DNA of 64,000 nucleotides. It comes from Siphonodentalium dalli. Taxonomy: Eukaryota > Mollusca > Scaphopoda > Gadilida > Siphonodentaliidae. This document shows positions 34,274-46,140 of this stretch, piece by piece; position 1 is the first letter of the stretch; the number at the start of each line of letters is the position of its first letter. The position numbers and the translations under genes are program-made. Under the pieces are notes generated by a model. That model searched no databases. It saw nothing but the letters and a program-made list of their open reading frames with translations, and had not been told where the DNA came from. The DNA lies in assembly GCA_032622095.1 (NCBI GenBank), contig CP136068.1:126917989-126981988 (forward strand), read 5' to 3'.

Positions 34274-34725
34274 TACATTATATTTTAACTGGTGGAACAC
34301 GGCTTCTACGGGTGTAGCCAGAGTAGATTCATGGCATGATATATTCTGATATGTATACACAGATAACTATCAGATAAAGAATTAATCGATCGCAATTGAT
34401 TGTTTGCCGTATAAGGAATCTGCGCATTCAGACCCACTCTAATATTCAATAAGAAAATCACGGTGTCTTGTATTGTTCTCAGACAGATAGCGTGACATTG
34501 TTGCGTTCAAATATGTTTGATCACGGAAACGGATCAGGCATCAAACGGCGGAATGGTATTTACTATAAGAACAAAGCCAGCAGATACTTTGTAATCCATG
34601 CGACATACTGAGAAATGACGGCGTGTACTGACCGCATCAAGTCCGCATGGTTCTATAGCATACACGGCTACTTCGAGCGATTCGAGAAAATGCTGGTCTG
34701 CATGAAACATATCATGAACATATCA
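34274..34725. other. Spacer between Helitron-like units
   Basis: 452 bp without recognisable gene or repeat structure; repeated in unit 2 at about 42423-42874. Confidence 0.5.
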
Positions 34726-35876
34726 TCTATTATACATTTTGGAAATTCTGTATGTATGTGTGTGTGAATGTATGTATGTATGTATGTATGTATGAGTTAT
34801 AGACCCGAAAACTGCTCGACCGATCCGACTCATATTTGGTATGTAGGCCTTCTTTGATCCGGGGAACAACATGGGCGGGTCCAATTTCAATTGCGACCGT
34901 GTCCTTGACCTTGACCTCGCTCATATACGCTCATATGGGCATGTTTCTGGACCTCGACGGATCCGACTCAAATTTGGTATGTAGGCCTTCTTTGATCCGG
35001 GGAACAACATGGGCGGGTCCAATTTCACTTGCGACCGTGTCCTTGACCTTGCTCATATACGCTCATATAGGCATGTTTGTGGACTTCGACCGATCCGACT
35101 CAAATTTGGTATGTAGGCCTACTTTGATCCCGGGCACAATATGTGCGGATCAAATTTCACGTGCGACCGTGTCTCCTTCACCTTGACATCGCTTATATAC
35201 GCTCATATAGGCATGTTTCTGGACCGATCTAACAATAGTTTTTCTTTTCTTTTCAACGTTGACTTTTCACAAAGAAATCCCTAAATAGCCCGGACGAAGT
35301 CGGGCACATCAGTTAGTCTATTATATATTTTGGAACTTCTGTCTGTCTGTATGTGTGTATATATGTATGTGTTATATAGACTGGAAGCTGCTTGACCGAT
35401 CCGACTCGAATTTGGTATATATGCCTACTTTTATCCCGGAAACAATATGGGCGGGTTAAATTCCACTTGCGACCGTGTCCTTGACCCTGACCTTGCTCAT
35501 ATACGTTCATATGGGCATGTATATTCTGCACAGACGGAGGCGATCACAAAGAAATCCATAAATAGCCCGGACAAAGTCGGGCACATCAGTTAGTCTATTA
35601 TATATTTTGGAACTTCTGTCTGTCTGTATGTGTATATATATGTATGTGTTATATAGACTCGAAACTGCTCGACCGAATCGACTCGAATTTGGTATGTATG
35701 CCTACTTTTATCCCGGAAACAATATGGGCGGGTTAAATTTCACGTGCGACCGCGTCCTTGACCCTGACCTTGACCGCGCTCATATACGTTCATATGGGCA
35801 TGTATATTCTGCCCAGACGGAGGCGATCACAAAGAAATCCCTAAATAGCCCGGACGAAGTCGGGCACATCAGCTAT
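34726..35876 (+). mobile_element. Head-to-tail array of Helitron-like units
   Basis: Three units join directly: 34726-35316, 35317-35593 and 35594-35876. Each begins TCTATTATA and ends with hairpin GCCCGGACRAAGTCGGGC, then ACATCAGYTAG or CTAT. The first unit holds three internal copies of a block of about 125 bp (GATCCGACTC..., GCGACCGTGTCCTTGACC, TCATATRGGCATGTTT). Direct joints of 3' end to 5' start are expected for rolling-circle transposition. Frames open through this region are repeat artefacts. Confidence 0.55.
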
Positions 35877-36129
35877 AGTATCATATATTTACGGATCGAG
35901 TCTAATGGACTCATTGTTCCACTACTTACATCATATATACGAATTAAGATATATAAATTGTGTAACATAAAGACTGTGAGTACATAGAATTGTTTATGCG
36001 AAATCCGTTTCGAATTTCAAGTCAGCAAAGTGATAGTCTGTACGTACTTTGAAGTCCTTCAAGGATTTTGTTTCGATTATATATTCAGGAAGAGTGAATC
36101 CGCCTGCCACACACTCTGTGTAAAGATTT

Positions 36130-36495
36130 ATTTTCTTGTATTTTAGAGGCATGTTTTATCAACAGTTTATAGATGTGTCCCGGTGTTCCATTGTACACAG
36201 ATTTTTCGAAAACAGTGTCGTGATAGATAATATCCTTTGACAATTTTGAACGTTTCAATGAGATTTCCTCTCATCCGCCTGTACTTCGCCGACATCAGGT
36301 TTTGCATGATCAGTCTCTCTGTGTAAGGGTGTTTCTTCAGCCAGGGAATGAGACGTGTCGCTCGACGTTGAGCTCCTTCTAAAGCTTGTGTATGTTTTAG
36401 GAAGTGTGTAGTCCACACATGTTGACAATATTCGATGAGAGGCCTGATCATTGCCCCATAAAGCCCCGGTAAAGAGTCCTCCTGATAACTCAAAA
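36130..36495 (-). pseudogene. LINE reverse transcriptase C-terminal fragment (unit 1)
   Basis: On the minus strand: LYGAMIRPLIEYCQHVWTTH, ALEGAQRRATRLIPWLKK, AKYRRMRGNLIETFKIVKG. This is the thumb and C-terminal region typical of CR1/L2/Jockey-group non-LTR reverse transcriptases. Only about 110 codons remain. About 75 bp at its start (36420-36495) are duplicated at 36904-36990, where the upstream part of the same RT resumes beyond a Helitron-like unit. Confidence 0.75.
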
Positions 36496-36626
36496 GATAA
36501 AATAGCACATGCAGGTAATTTATTTCGGCCATAGTTACTACAAGTTCCTTAGAATAATGTATTTCACAGTAGAAGGTCTGATCTCGAGCATACAAGCTCG
36601 ATCTGAGACATTCACCAATTGTGAAA

Positions 36627-36905
36627 TCTATTATATATTTTGGAACTTCTGACTATGTATTTATTTATGTATGTATGTAATACTATGTATGTATGTATAT
36701 ATGTATGTGTGTTATAGACTCGAAAACTGCTGGACCAATCCGACTCAAATTTGGTATGTAGGCCTACTTTGATTCCGGGAACAATATAGGCGGGTCCAAG
36801 CTCACGTGCGACCGTGCCCTTGACCTGGATCATATAGGCTCACATATGCATGTTTCTTGCAAAGAAATCACTAAATAGTCCGGACGAAGTCGGACTCATC
36901 AGCTG
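36627..36905 (+). mobile_element. Helitron-like unit interrupting the LINE fossil
   Basis: Starts TCTATTATATATTTTGG after an A, ends with hairpin GTCCGGACGAAGTCGGAC and CATCAGCTG before TT. The A/T flanks fit Helitron insertion. It separates two pieces of one LINE RT. Confidence 0.5.
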
Positions 36906-37560
36906 TTGACAGTATTCGATGAGAGGCCTGACCATTGCCCCATAAAGACTTAGCAATTTCTGAATTACGTTCGGTAAAAAGTCCTCCTGATAACTCAAAG
37001 AACCGGATTTGTATTTTTAACAACACTTCGCATGTTTTTCAAATTTCAGAAGATAATCAATGTGAACTCCAAGGTCTTTTTCTAATCTTGTTTGTATTAT
37101 TGTTTTAGGATTTTGTATTATTGTTTTAGGATTTTGTATTATTGTTTTAGGATTTTGTATTATTGTTTTAGGATTTTGTATTATTGTTTTAGGATTATCT
37201 GGTGTATCGGTCATAAAATAGGTATTGTTAGGGTTTCCGTATCCAAGTTTCAGAATAAGTATTTTGGAAGAATTAAATCTCAGCTGCCATGTAAGGGACC
37301 AGTCACATATGGAGTTAATTTGAATATCTTTTTTTGGTGGATTTCATATTAACTTGTGTCATCGGTGAAAATTTGACACATAAATGATGAGCACGATGGG
37401 ATATAGTTTATCTTAATCAGAAATAGCACCGGTCCGATTATAATTCCTTGGGGTACTCCACTTGTAACATTTACCAACTGAGATGCCTGACATATATATC
37501 TTAATATATTTTAATCCTGACTGCTCAGGAATTGCCATTTTGATTATGACCGGGTCCTGC
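36906..37560 (-). pseudogene. LINE reverse transcriptase palm region (unit 1)
   Basis: Minus strand, frames broken. TSGVPQG near 37455, GPVLFLIKINYIPSC, F(T)DDT near 37370 (the catalytic (F/Y)xDD box, here with TDD), then WQLRFNSSK and EKDLGVHIDYLLKFEKHAK near 37030-37085. These are consecutive motifs of a CR1/Jockey-group RT, ordered upstream of 36130-36495. An in-frame 18-bp tandem repeat (37089-37195) interrupts it. Confidence 0.75.
37089..37195. repeat. 18-bp tandem repeat inside LINE RT
   Basis: Five to six copies of ATTGTTTTAGGATTTTGT in unit 1; only two remain in unit 2 near 45245-45285. The repeat length is a multiple of three and is translated as a PKTIIQN repeat on the minus strand. 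Confidence 0.9.
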
Positions 37561-38122
37561 AACGACCAAAAGTATCAATATTAGAATATTTTACATATGA
37601 TTTTAAATGTTTTATAAACATGTTAATGGATTTTCCTTCATTTGAACAAGATTAGCCAAAGACCGTGAGAATGAAAACTTTAGAAACAGTACATTTTCGT
37701 AACAAATTAGCAGGACCACTTAACCAGGAGTGATAGACTAGTACAATGCAAATACGATTTTATAGTTTATAAACACACTGTATAGTGTGTGTAGCAATAC
37801 ACCGTCGTACACGCGTGTGCCATGGTTCATGATCCAATCAGTTTGGCAGAGATATGTAGCATGACAATTGGTAATGACACAACGAACGGTCCCTACTATA
37901 TCACCAGTAGTAAAGTGGTTGGATCCAGGGGCAGAGCCTAAAGAACGTGGCTTGTTTCTTTGCAATCCTGCTACTAAATATTTTTGGTTGGTTGAACAGA
38001 ATACATTTTCTCTTCAAAGTGATGTACAACATTCAGAGGGGTTGTGAACAATATCTAGTGCTGCCTTCTACTAAGTTTGTATCTAGGTTCTCGCCATAGC
38101 TCAAGCTATCCCAGAATATGAG

Positions 38123-39218
38123 CACCAGGGGTGGTCAAGATGAGATCCCGGTTCAGGAAAGAGTTTTACTAGTATCGTATTTTGGATGTAGTGGAATAGG
38201 TACATTATGATGTATACCTGATCGTTCACAAAATGGGTGGAATGCAATCACATGCCTGACCAGCTAGCAGACAACAGCTTGCACTGCAGTCAAAGAGTTT
38301 TTCCGTAGGTATGGTTGTCCGCTACACATTCTCATGATTACGGGGGCATGTTTTGAGAGCAAACTTTTTACCACAATGTGTGAGTTGCTCCCAATCCATA
38401 AGACCCGCACTATACCTTATCGACCGTCTGCAAATCGGTCCTCAGAACGCAAGAACAGAATGTTAATGAACGCCATTAGGTGTTATGTTGACAGAAGCCA
38501 GAATAAATTATTGCCACAACTGGCAGGGGAAATTCGGTCATCCGTCCACCCAGCCTATTTACGGAAAACCCGCACATTTTTCTGCTCATAATATAAGTTG
38601 TTTTACGTAGATAATCTGCTTGGAATCGCCTCATTTTGATTTGATAATGTGCTGAAAATGAGAGCGATTTATTCACATTATCGACTCATGAGACGATTCT
38701 AAGCAGCTTATGTGCAGACAATGACACAAATAAACCCACTTTCGACTTTCCAGGAGTACGCTCTTTAACATGTGTTTTCACTGGCCCGCGCCATAAAACG
38801 AAATAACGAATATGACTCGATTATCTGCTTATTTCAGAATCAAATATTCACATTATGTACTTATTTCACATTATAGGTCGATTATGTGCGTATTTACGAG
38901 AGGATATGTTGATCCACCGGATGACAGGGAAAACTCCAAATAAACTGATGTTAGGGAGAGAGAGAGCTTAATCTGGTGATTGCTTAAAAAATCGGACTCC
39001 CAGAGGAAACTGGCATACCTGAATATGTAAGGAACACGAAACCGGAAATTAAAAACTCATGAACTAGTCCGGGAAGATGTAAGAAGATGAAATGAGACTA
39101 TGGTGTACATACAAGATTGGAGATCCGATTTATCTGCTAGATACATCTTCAAAATTGGGAAGTACCGAGATATGTGTCCACCCTGGAAGGGCCCTGGTGT
39201 AGTTAGTTAGATCTACAC
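38123..39218 (+). pseudogene. Ty3/Gypsy integrase, decayed (unit 2)
   Basis: Copy of the integrase at 30040-31135, with the same interruption by repeat K and the same mutated residues, so the damage predates the duplication. The open frame 38334-38591 is identical in protein to 30251-30508. Confidence 0.8.
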
Positions 39219-39231
39219 ACCATAGTGGTAC

Positions 39232-39501
39232 ATGTATAATGTATCTTTCAAAAACTCAAAAGTGGTTAACCACGACACAATCAAAATATGCTATGATCGG
39301 GGTTTGCCCCCTTGGCCAGAAAAGTGCCTCGAACGTTTTCGCAAGGAAGAGGGGGGTGTTTTCTGTACATTCAGAAAAAGGTGGAATGGAAACTTCACGA
39401 TTCAATGTGGTTTGTGTATTGAGTGGTACCATGGGACATGTATCGGCATCACTCAAAAAGAGGCTGATGAGTTAGAAACTTTCAAATATGCTAAATGTTG
39501 A
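39232..39501 (+). pseudogene. Gypsy integrase C-terminus with PHD-finger-like domain (unit 2)
   Basis: Identical in protein to 31149-31418, with the same two lost zinc ligands. It shares the tail motif VVNHD and the EWYHGTC core. Confidence 0.75.
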
Positions 39502-39853
39502 CCTGGGTTTTCTTTCCAGACATGGGCACCATATAGTCTGCTTTTCGAATCAGAGTCTGGATGGTCACCTCGACAGATCGAGGTCTCAGTGAATACGAAT
39601 AAACAATCAGGAATTAACACTTGAGTCACTATGTCACAAATTTATTGGGGATGGATACACACTACCACATCTCCCATCAGTCAATCAATTGGTTAGTCAA
39701 TCAAATCAAAACTGTGTCGCTCAAAGTAACGTACCACTTAGAGTGTTCACATATATTAGTTTAGAAGATGTACCAAATGACATCAACCCAATACAGGGGA
39801 ATCGTCAAGTATTTATCTGCAACATATGACTCTCTGGGCAGAATCCAAACAGG

Positions 39854-40674
39854 ATGATGGCAAACATGCAGGGAGAAAATAGCAACATAAGAGTTGATAA
39901 AGAACATCACAACTTTAAGAGACATCTAATGCAGCCCCAACGCGGAAAGTCTAACCAGTTCTCTTTGTGTTTCAGGGGATTTATCGACAGCACAACGGGT
40001 GGTAACGTTCAATATGATGTCGAGTATATACAAGCCAGAACCGTGTCCAGTTAACGGGTGTGCGATGGACATTACGGGGGGATTTCGAGCCCACACATTG
40101 CTGGCAGATAGAAGGGAGGACGGGATGAGGCCAGAGGATTTCCGGGCACATATTAGGACAGACTTTGTTATGATGGCCAGGAAACACTCCCCTATTCAGG
40201 AGCCGGACACTCGAACATCAATGGAGTGCTTGCTTGGTTTGCTATGTTGGGTGAACCAACATAGAGATCCTAGGATCTTCCCGGTCATGCCGCTCAACGG
40301 GGTAAGGTTTAGCGATCATGGCTTTTGATAAAAATCTTCAGGTCACAGTACCTCCTGAAGGTTTCGTACTCTGTGCTGTGTTTAATATGCTGGAGAACTT
40401 TGATTCCAGTGCCACTTGACCGGATCAATATACAGTATCCGACAAGTGCACTTTGTATGATTCATTTAATGCGAGATAGGTTATGAAAGGACTGTTTTCC
40501 TCAGAACTGTCGATCCAGATACAACAGCTGAATAAAGACCCACAAATGCAGTTGCACGACACCCCAACAATAGAGTTGGGGGCCTTCATTCTGGTGACCG
40601 CGTACGAAACCGACTCACCTGATCATACCCAGGTTGTCGGTTTCCCTGTAGCAAAACGGAGGAGAGCCTTCTGA
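39854..40674 (+). pseudogene. Unknown ORF downstream of Gypsy integrase (unit 2)
   Basis: Copy of 31771-32591, with single substitutions (for example in the CAC-AAC/AAA-GGG region near 39994). The same frame change and stops are present. Confidence 0.45.
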
Positions 40675-41759
40675 AATCCATCGGCACACCCTACAGCTCG
40701 TATTTATGGCCGGATCATTTAAAAAAATTGCAGACACGATTCTGATCACCTGTAGATTGGAACTATCAAATTTGAAAATTTTCGATGAAAAACATGGCCG
40801 CATGGTTTTTTAACGAATTTACTCTTTGTGTGACTAAATCCGTTGGCGCACCCCACAGACAACGAAAACATCCCTCATCCGATCATCACCAAACATCATG
40901 TGGAATTTCGGGTGGCCCTCTAGTTTACTTCTTCTTTATCACTTTATTTATTGCTCAGAAAAATATTAACTCAATCCCAAGTTGAGCTAGAGTGTCATTT
41001 ACACTTTCATTTATTTACCCACTGGTGTCATCCCTCATTATCAACTGATGGTGAAATCAAACCCCCCTACCAAGAGTTAAGTTCATACCTATTACATAAT
41101 AGAAGCATTCTTAAAACCCTTTGTCTCATTATTTTGAAGCAAAATGACTCCATGAAAAAATATTTTGTAAGCCGGGCTGCTGAGCCACCAACCCACCCCC
41201 GCCTAGTGTTCGAAAAAAAATGGCCGACCACCCCCCCCCCCCACCCTCTTTATGTAAAAAATAATGCTGTGAATACTGTGTTCGGATTCCAAACACTTAC
41301 ACGACATGGGCGGAAAAGAGCGTTCCGTTGTAGTCTATTCCTGATATGGTAGCAATAAAGAGCGTTTGTCTGACTTCTCCCGAAAAGTTGAAAACAGCTG
41401 AGAAATAAATGGCTGTGACTTTTTTGGCAAGACACTGAGGTCCGAATCGGCATCTCTGGTTTAGACTAGGTTTTATTCTAGACCAGGTTTAACTCCAGTT
41501 TAAACTAGGTTTAAGTAGGATATAAACTTGGTTTTACTGTAGTTAAACTAGGTTTTGTGATAAACTCAGTTTAAGTTTGTGAATTCGATCTCAATTGAAA
41601 CTAGGTTTTATTGACGTGATAAAGATATGGTAATATTACTAATTGTTAGTGGTGAATTGGCTATATAATCATCAGTATAAGCTTAGGTATATATGATTTA
41701 TACGTACCATACGTCTCGTATCGAAAATATACTCAGCAGGTAGATACATAATCCACCAG

Positions 41760-42072
41760 TTAACCCTTTACCCAACAAACCGGCCAAAAACGCCCAAATA
41801 AAGCTTCAACAGCCTCAAATATCTTCGGTCTGTCTCAATAACACCATACACATATGGCTATCATTGGAACCGGTTCATTGACCACATTGTGATGGTTACA
41901 GTTATGCCATGTGCCAATGCATTCTCTTATATATGCGAGTCGACCATAGGTCGCCTCGCATATATAAGAGAATGCATTGGCCTAAAAAAAACTTTTTACC
42001 ATTTTTTTCTTATAATATTTTCTACATTCTTTGACAATTTGATCATTTTTAATATGTGTTAAGCCAATGCAT
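41760..42072. mobile_element. MITE family A, truncated copy (unit 2)
   Basis: Duplicate of 33685-33997, with the same truncation point inside the second palindrome. Confidence 0.8.
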
Positions 42073-42422
42073 TCTATTATATATTTTGGAACTTCTGCCT
42101 ATGTATTTATGTGTGTGTGTGTGTATGTATGAGGGTGTGTATGTGTGTGTGTATGTATGTATGTATGTATGTATGTATGTAGGTATGTAGGTATGTGTGT
42201 ATGTATGTATGTATGTATGTAAATGTGTTATAGACTATAAAACTGCTGGACCGTTCCGACTAAAATTTGGTATGTAGGCCTACTTTGATCCCGGGAACAA
42301 TATGGGCGGGTCCATTTGCACGTGCATCCGTGTCCTTGACCTGGATCATAAACGCTCATATAGGCATGTTTCTTGCAAAGAAATTCCTTAACATCCCGGA
42401 CTAAGTCGGGCACATCAGCTAG
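42073..42422 (+). mobile_element. Helitron-like unit with expanded microsatellite (unit 2)
   Basis: Counterpart of 33998-34273, longer by about 70 bp because the TATG/TAGG microsatellite (42110-42225) expanded. Ends CTAG before T. Confidence 0.55.
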
Positions 42423-42874
42423 TACATTATATTTTAACTGGTGGAACACGGCTTCTACGGGTGTAGCCAGAGTAGATTCATGGCATGATATATTCTGATA
42501 TGTATACACAGATAACTATCAGATAAAGAATTAATCGATCGCAATTGATTGTTTGCCGTATAAGGAATCTGCGCATTCAGACCCACTCTAATATTCAATA
42601 AGAAAATCACGGTGTCTTGTATTGTTCTCAGACAGATAGCGTGACATTGTTGCGTTCAAATATGTTTGATCACGGAAACGGATCAGGCATCAAACGGCGG
42701 AATGGTATTTACTATAAGAACAAAGCCAGCAGATACTTTGTAATCCATGCGACATACTGAGAAATGACGGCGTGTACTGACCGCATCAAGTCCGCATGGT
42801 TCTATAGCATACACGGCTACTTCGAGCGATTCGAGAAAATGCTGGTCTGCATGAAACATATCATGAACATATCA

Positions 42875-44025
42875 TCTATTATACATTTTGGAAGTTCTGT
42901 ATGTATGTGTGTGTGAATGTATGTATGTATGTATGTATGTATGAGTTATAGACCCGAAAACTGCTCGACCGATCCGACTCATATCTGGTATGTAGGCCTT
43001 CTTTGATCCGGGGAACAACATGGGCGGGTCCAATTTCACTTGCGACCGTGTCCTTGACCTTGACCTCGCTCATATACGCTCATATGGGCATGTTTCTGGA
43101 CCTCGACGGATCCGACTCAAATTTGGTATGTAGGCCTTCTTGGATCCGGGGAACAACATGGGCGGGTCCAATTTCACTTGCGACCGTGTCCTTGACCTTG
43201 CTCATATACGCTCATATAGGCATGTTTGTGGACTTCGACCGATCCGACTCAAATTTGGTATGTAGGCCTACTTTGATCCCGGGCACAATATGTGCGGATC
43301 AAATTTCACGTGCGACCGTGTCTCCTTCACCTTGACATCGCTTATATACGCTCATATAGGCATGTTTCTGGACCGATCTAACAATAGTTTTTCTTTTCTT
43401 TTCAACGTTGACTTTTCACAAAGAAATCCCTAAATAGCCCGGACGAAGTCGGGCACATCAGTTAGTCTATTATATATTTTGGAACTTCTGTCTGTCTGTA
43501 TGTGTGTATATATGTATGTGTTATATAGACTGGAAGCTGCTTGACCGATCCGACTCGAATTTGGTATGTATGCCTACTTTTATCCCGGAAACAATATGGG
43601 CGGGTTAAATTCCACTTGCGACCGTGTCCTTGACCCTGACCTTGCTCATATACGTTCATATGGGCATGTATATTCTGCACAGACGGAGGCGATCACAAAG
43701 AAATCCACAAATAGCCCGGACAAAGTCGGGCACATCAGTTAGTCTATTATATATTTTGGAACTTCTGTCTGTCTGTATGTGTATATATATGTATGTGTTA
43801 TATAGACTCGAAACTGCTCGACCGAATCGACTCGAATTTGGTATGTATGCCTACTTTTATCCCGGAAACAATATGGGCGGGTTAAATTTCACGTGCGACC
43901 GCGTCCTTGACCCTGACCTTGACCGCGCTCATATGCGTTCATATGGGCATGTATATTCTGCCCAGACGGAGGCGATCACAAAGAAATCCCTAAATAGCCC
44001 GGACGAAGTCGGGCACATCAGCTAT
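42875..44025 (+). mobile_element. Head-to-tail array of Helitron-like units (unit 2)
   Basis: Counterpart of 34726-35876: units 42875-43465, 43466-43742 and 43743-44025, with the same direct joints and hairpins. Confidence 0.55.
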
Positions 44026-44279
44026 AGTATCATATATTTACGGATCGAGTCTAATGGACTCATTGTTCCACTACTTACATCATATATACGAATTAAGATA
44101 TATAAATTGTGTAACATAAAGACTGTGAGTACATAGAATTGTTTATGCGAAATCCGTTTCGAATTTCAAGTCAGCAAAGTGATAGTCTGTACGTACTTTG
44201 AAGTCCTTCAAGGATTTTGTTTCGATTATATATTCAGGAAGAGTGTATCCGCCTGCCACACACTCTGTGTAAAGATTTA

Positions 44280-44645
44280 TTTTCTTGTATTTTAGAGGCA
44301 TGTTTTATCAACAGTTTATAGATGTGTCCCGGTGTTCCATTGTACACAGATTTTTCGAAAACAGTGTCGTGATAGATAATATCCTTTGACAATTTTGAAC
44401 GTTTCAATGAGATTTCCTCTCATCCGCCTGTACTTCGCCGACATCAAGTTTAGCATGATCAGTCTCTCTGTGTAAGGGTGTTTCTTCAGCCAGGGAATGA
44501 GACGTGTCGCTCGACGTTGAGCTCCTTCTAAAGCTTGTGTATGTTTTAGGAAGTGTGTAGTCCACACATGTTGACAATATTCGATGAGAGGCCTGATCAT
44601 TGCCCCATAAAGCCCCAGTAAAGAGTCCTCCTGATAACTCAAAGA
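44280..44645 (-). pseudogene. LINE reverse transcriptase C-terminal fragment (unit 2)
   Basis: Duplicate of 36130-36495 on the minus strand, same motifs (AMIRPLIEYCQHVW, RATRLIPWLKK), with a few substitutions. Confidence 0.75.
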
Positions 44646-44774
44646 TAAAATAACACATGCAGGTAATTTATTTCGGCCATAGTTACTACAAGTTCCTTAG
44701 AATAATGTATTTCACAGTAGAAGGTCTGATCTCGAGCATACAAGCTCGATCTGAGACATTCACCAATTGTGAAA

Positions 44775-45057
44775 TCTATTATATATTTTGGAACTTCTGA
44801 CTATGTATTTATTTATGTATGTATGTAATACTATTTATGTATGTATGTATATATGTATGTGTGTTATAGACTCGAAAACTGCTGGACCAATCCGACTCAA
44901 ATTTGGTATGTAGGCCTACTTTGATTCCGGGAACAATATGGGCGGGTCCAAGCTCACGTGCGACCGTGCCCTTGACCTGATTCATATAGGCTCACATATG
45001 CATGTTTCTTGCAAAGAAATCACAAAATAGTGCGGACGAAGTCGGACTCATCAGCTG
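44775..45057 (+). mobile_element. Helitron-like unit interrupting the LINE fossil (unit 2)
   Basis: Duplicate of 36627-36905. The terminal hairpin has decayed slightly (GTGCGGACGAAGTCGGAC). Confidence 0.45.
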
Positions 45058-45640
45058 TTGACAGTATTCGATGAGAGGCCTGACCATTGCCCCATAAAGA
45101 CTTAGCAATTTCTGAATTACGTTCGGTAAAAAGTCCTCCTGATAACTCAAAGAACCGGATTTGTATTTTTAACAACACTTCGCATGTTTTTTAAATTTCA
45201 GAAGATCATCAATGTGAACTCCAAGGTCTTTTTCTAATCTTGTTTGTATTATTGTTTTAGGATTTTGTATTATTGTTTTAGGATTATCTGGTGTATCGGT
45301 CATAAAATAGTTATTGTTAGGGTTTCCGTATCCAAGTTTCAGAATAAGTATTTTGGAAGAATTAAATCTCAGCTGCCATGTAAGGGACCAGTCACATATG
45401 GAGTTAATTTGAATATCTTTTTTTGGTGGATTTCATATTAACTTGTGTCATCGGTGAAAATTTGACACATAAATGATGAGCACGATGGGATATAGTTTAT
45501 CTTAATCAGAAATAGCACCGGTCCGATTATAACTCCTTGTGGTACTCCACTTGTAACATTTACCAACTGAGATGCCTGACATATATATCTTAATATATTT
45601 TAATCCTGACTGCTCAGGAATTGCCATTTTGATTATGGCC
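45058..45640 (-). pseudogene. LINE reverse transcriptase palm region (unit 2)
   Basis: Duplicate of 36906-37560. The 18-bp tandem repeat is contracted to two copies. The GVPQG, LFLI and DD blocks can still be traced. Confidence 0.7.
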
Positions 45641-45968
45641 GGGTCCTACAACGACCAAAAGTACCATTATTAGAATATTTTACATATGATTTTAAATGTT
45701 TTATAAACATGTTAATGGATTTTCCTTCATTTGCACAAGATTAGCCAAAGACCGTGAGAATGAAAACTTTAGAAACAGTACATTTTCGTAACAAATTAGC
45801 AGGACCACTTAACCAGGAGTGATATACTAGTACAATGCAAATACGATTTTATAGTTTATAAACACACTGTATAGTGTGTGTAGCAATACACCGTCGTACA
45901 TGCGTGTGCAATGGTTCATGTTTATCGATATATGATCACTATTGCTGAGGAAGATATACAGTACTTAC

Positions 45969-46140
45969 CAGATGAACAATGTGAAGAGCTTCATGGTTGC
46001 CTCTGACATCGCCTCGCAGAACTCCCGGATGACCCGTCCACGTGCTTCCATTCGACCAATGATAACCCCCATGAAGACAGAGAAGACGACCAGACCGAGG
46101 ACATTGGTCTTCCCAGTATTAGTACCATAGGGTACCATCT
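45969..46140 (-). CDS. Excitatory amino-acid transporter exon (TM5 and start of TM6)
   Basis: Encodes EMVPYGTNTGKTNVLGLVV then FSVFMGVIIGRMEARGRVI, the membrane segment after the large extracellular loop (NVLGL is conserved across SLC1 proteins). It continues REFCEAMSEATMKLFTLFIW, leading into TM6. The acceptor is CTCATTTCAG and the donor is CATCTG|GTAAGT. 172 nt; the first Glu codon completes a G carried over from exon 56247-56401 and the last Trp codon is completed by exon 25606-25839, so phase supports this order. The following intron is about 20.1 kb. Confidence 0.94.

Larger units (their letters stand above)
29749..37831. repeat. 8.1-kb tandem duplication, unit 1
   Basis: 8083 bp repeated directly at 37832-45920. 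The boundaries share CATG (29745-29748, 37828-37831, 45917-45920). Features 31149, 31916 and 30251 recur at +8083. Differences seen by eye are few substitutions plus repeat-length changes: microsatellite expansion near 42120-42230 and loss of three 18-bp repeats near 45245. The whole unit lies within one intron of the transporter gene. Confidence 0.95.
37832..45920. repeat. 8.1-kb tandem duplication, unit 2
   Basis: Second direct copy, about 8089 bp. Matching contents: integrase 38123-39218, repeat K 38592-38914, PHD frame 39232-39501, unknown ORF 39854-40674, MITE A 41760-42072, Helitron-like units 42073-42422, 42875-44025 and 44775-45057, LINE RT pieces (minus) 44280-44645 and 45058-45640. 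The right boundary is GGTTCATG then TTTATCG. Confidence 0.95.

Noticed and set aside
34836-35987. ORFs with repeated LVCRPSLIRGTTWAGPI or TYIHTYIHT
   Set aside because: Frames through internal repeats and microsatellite of the Helitron-like units.
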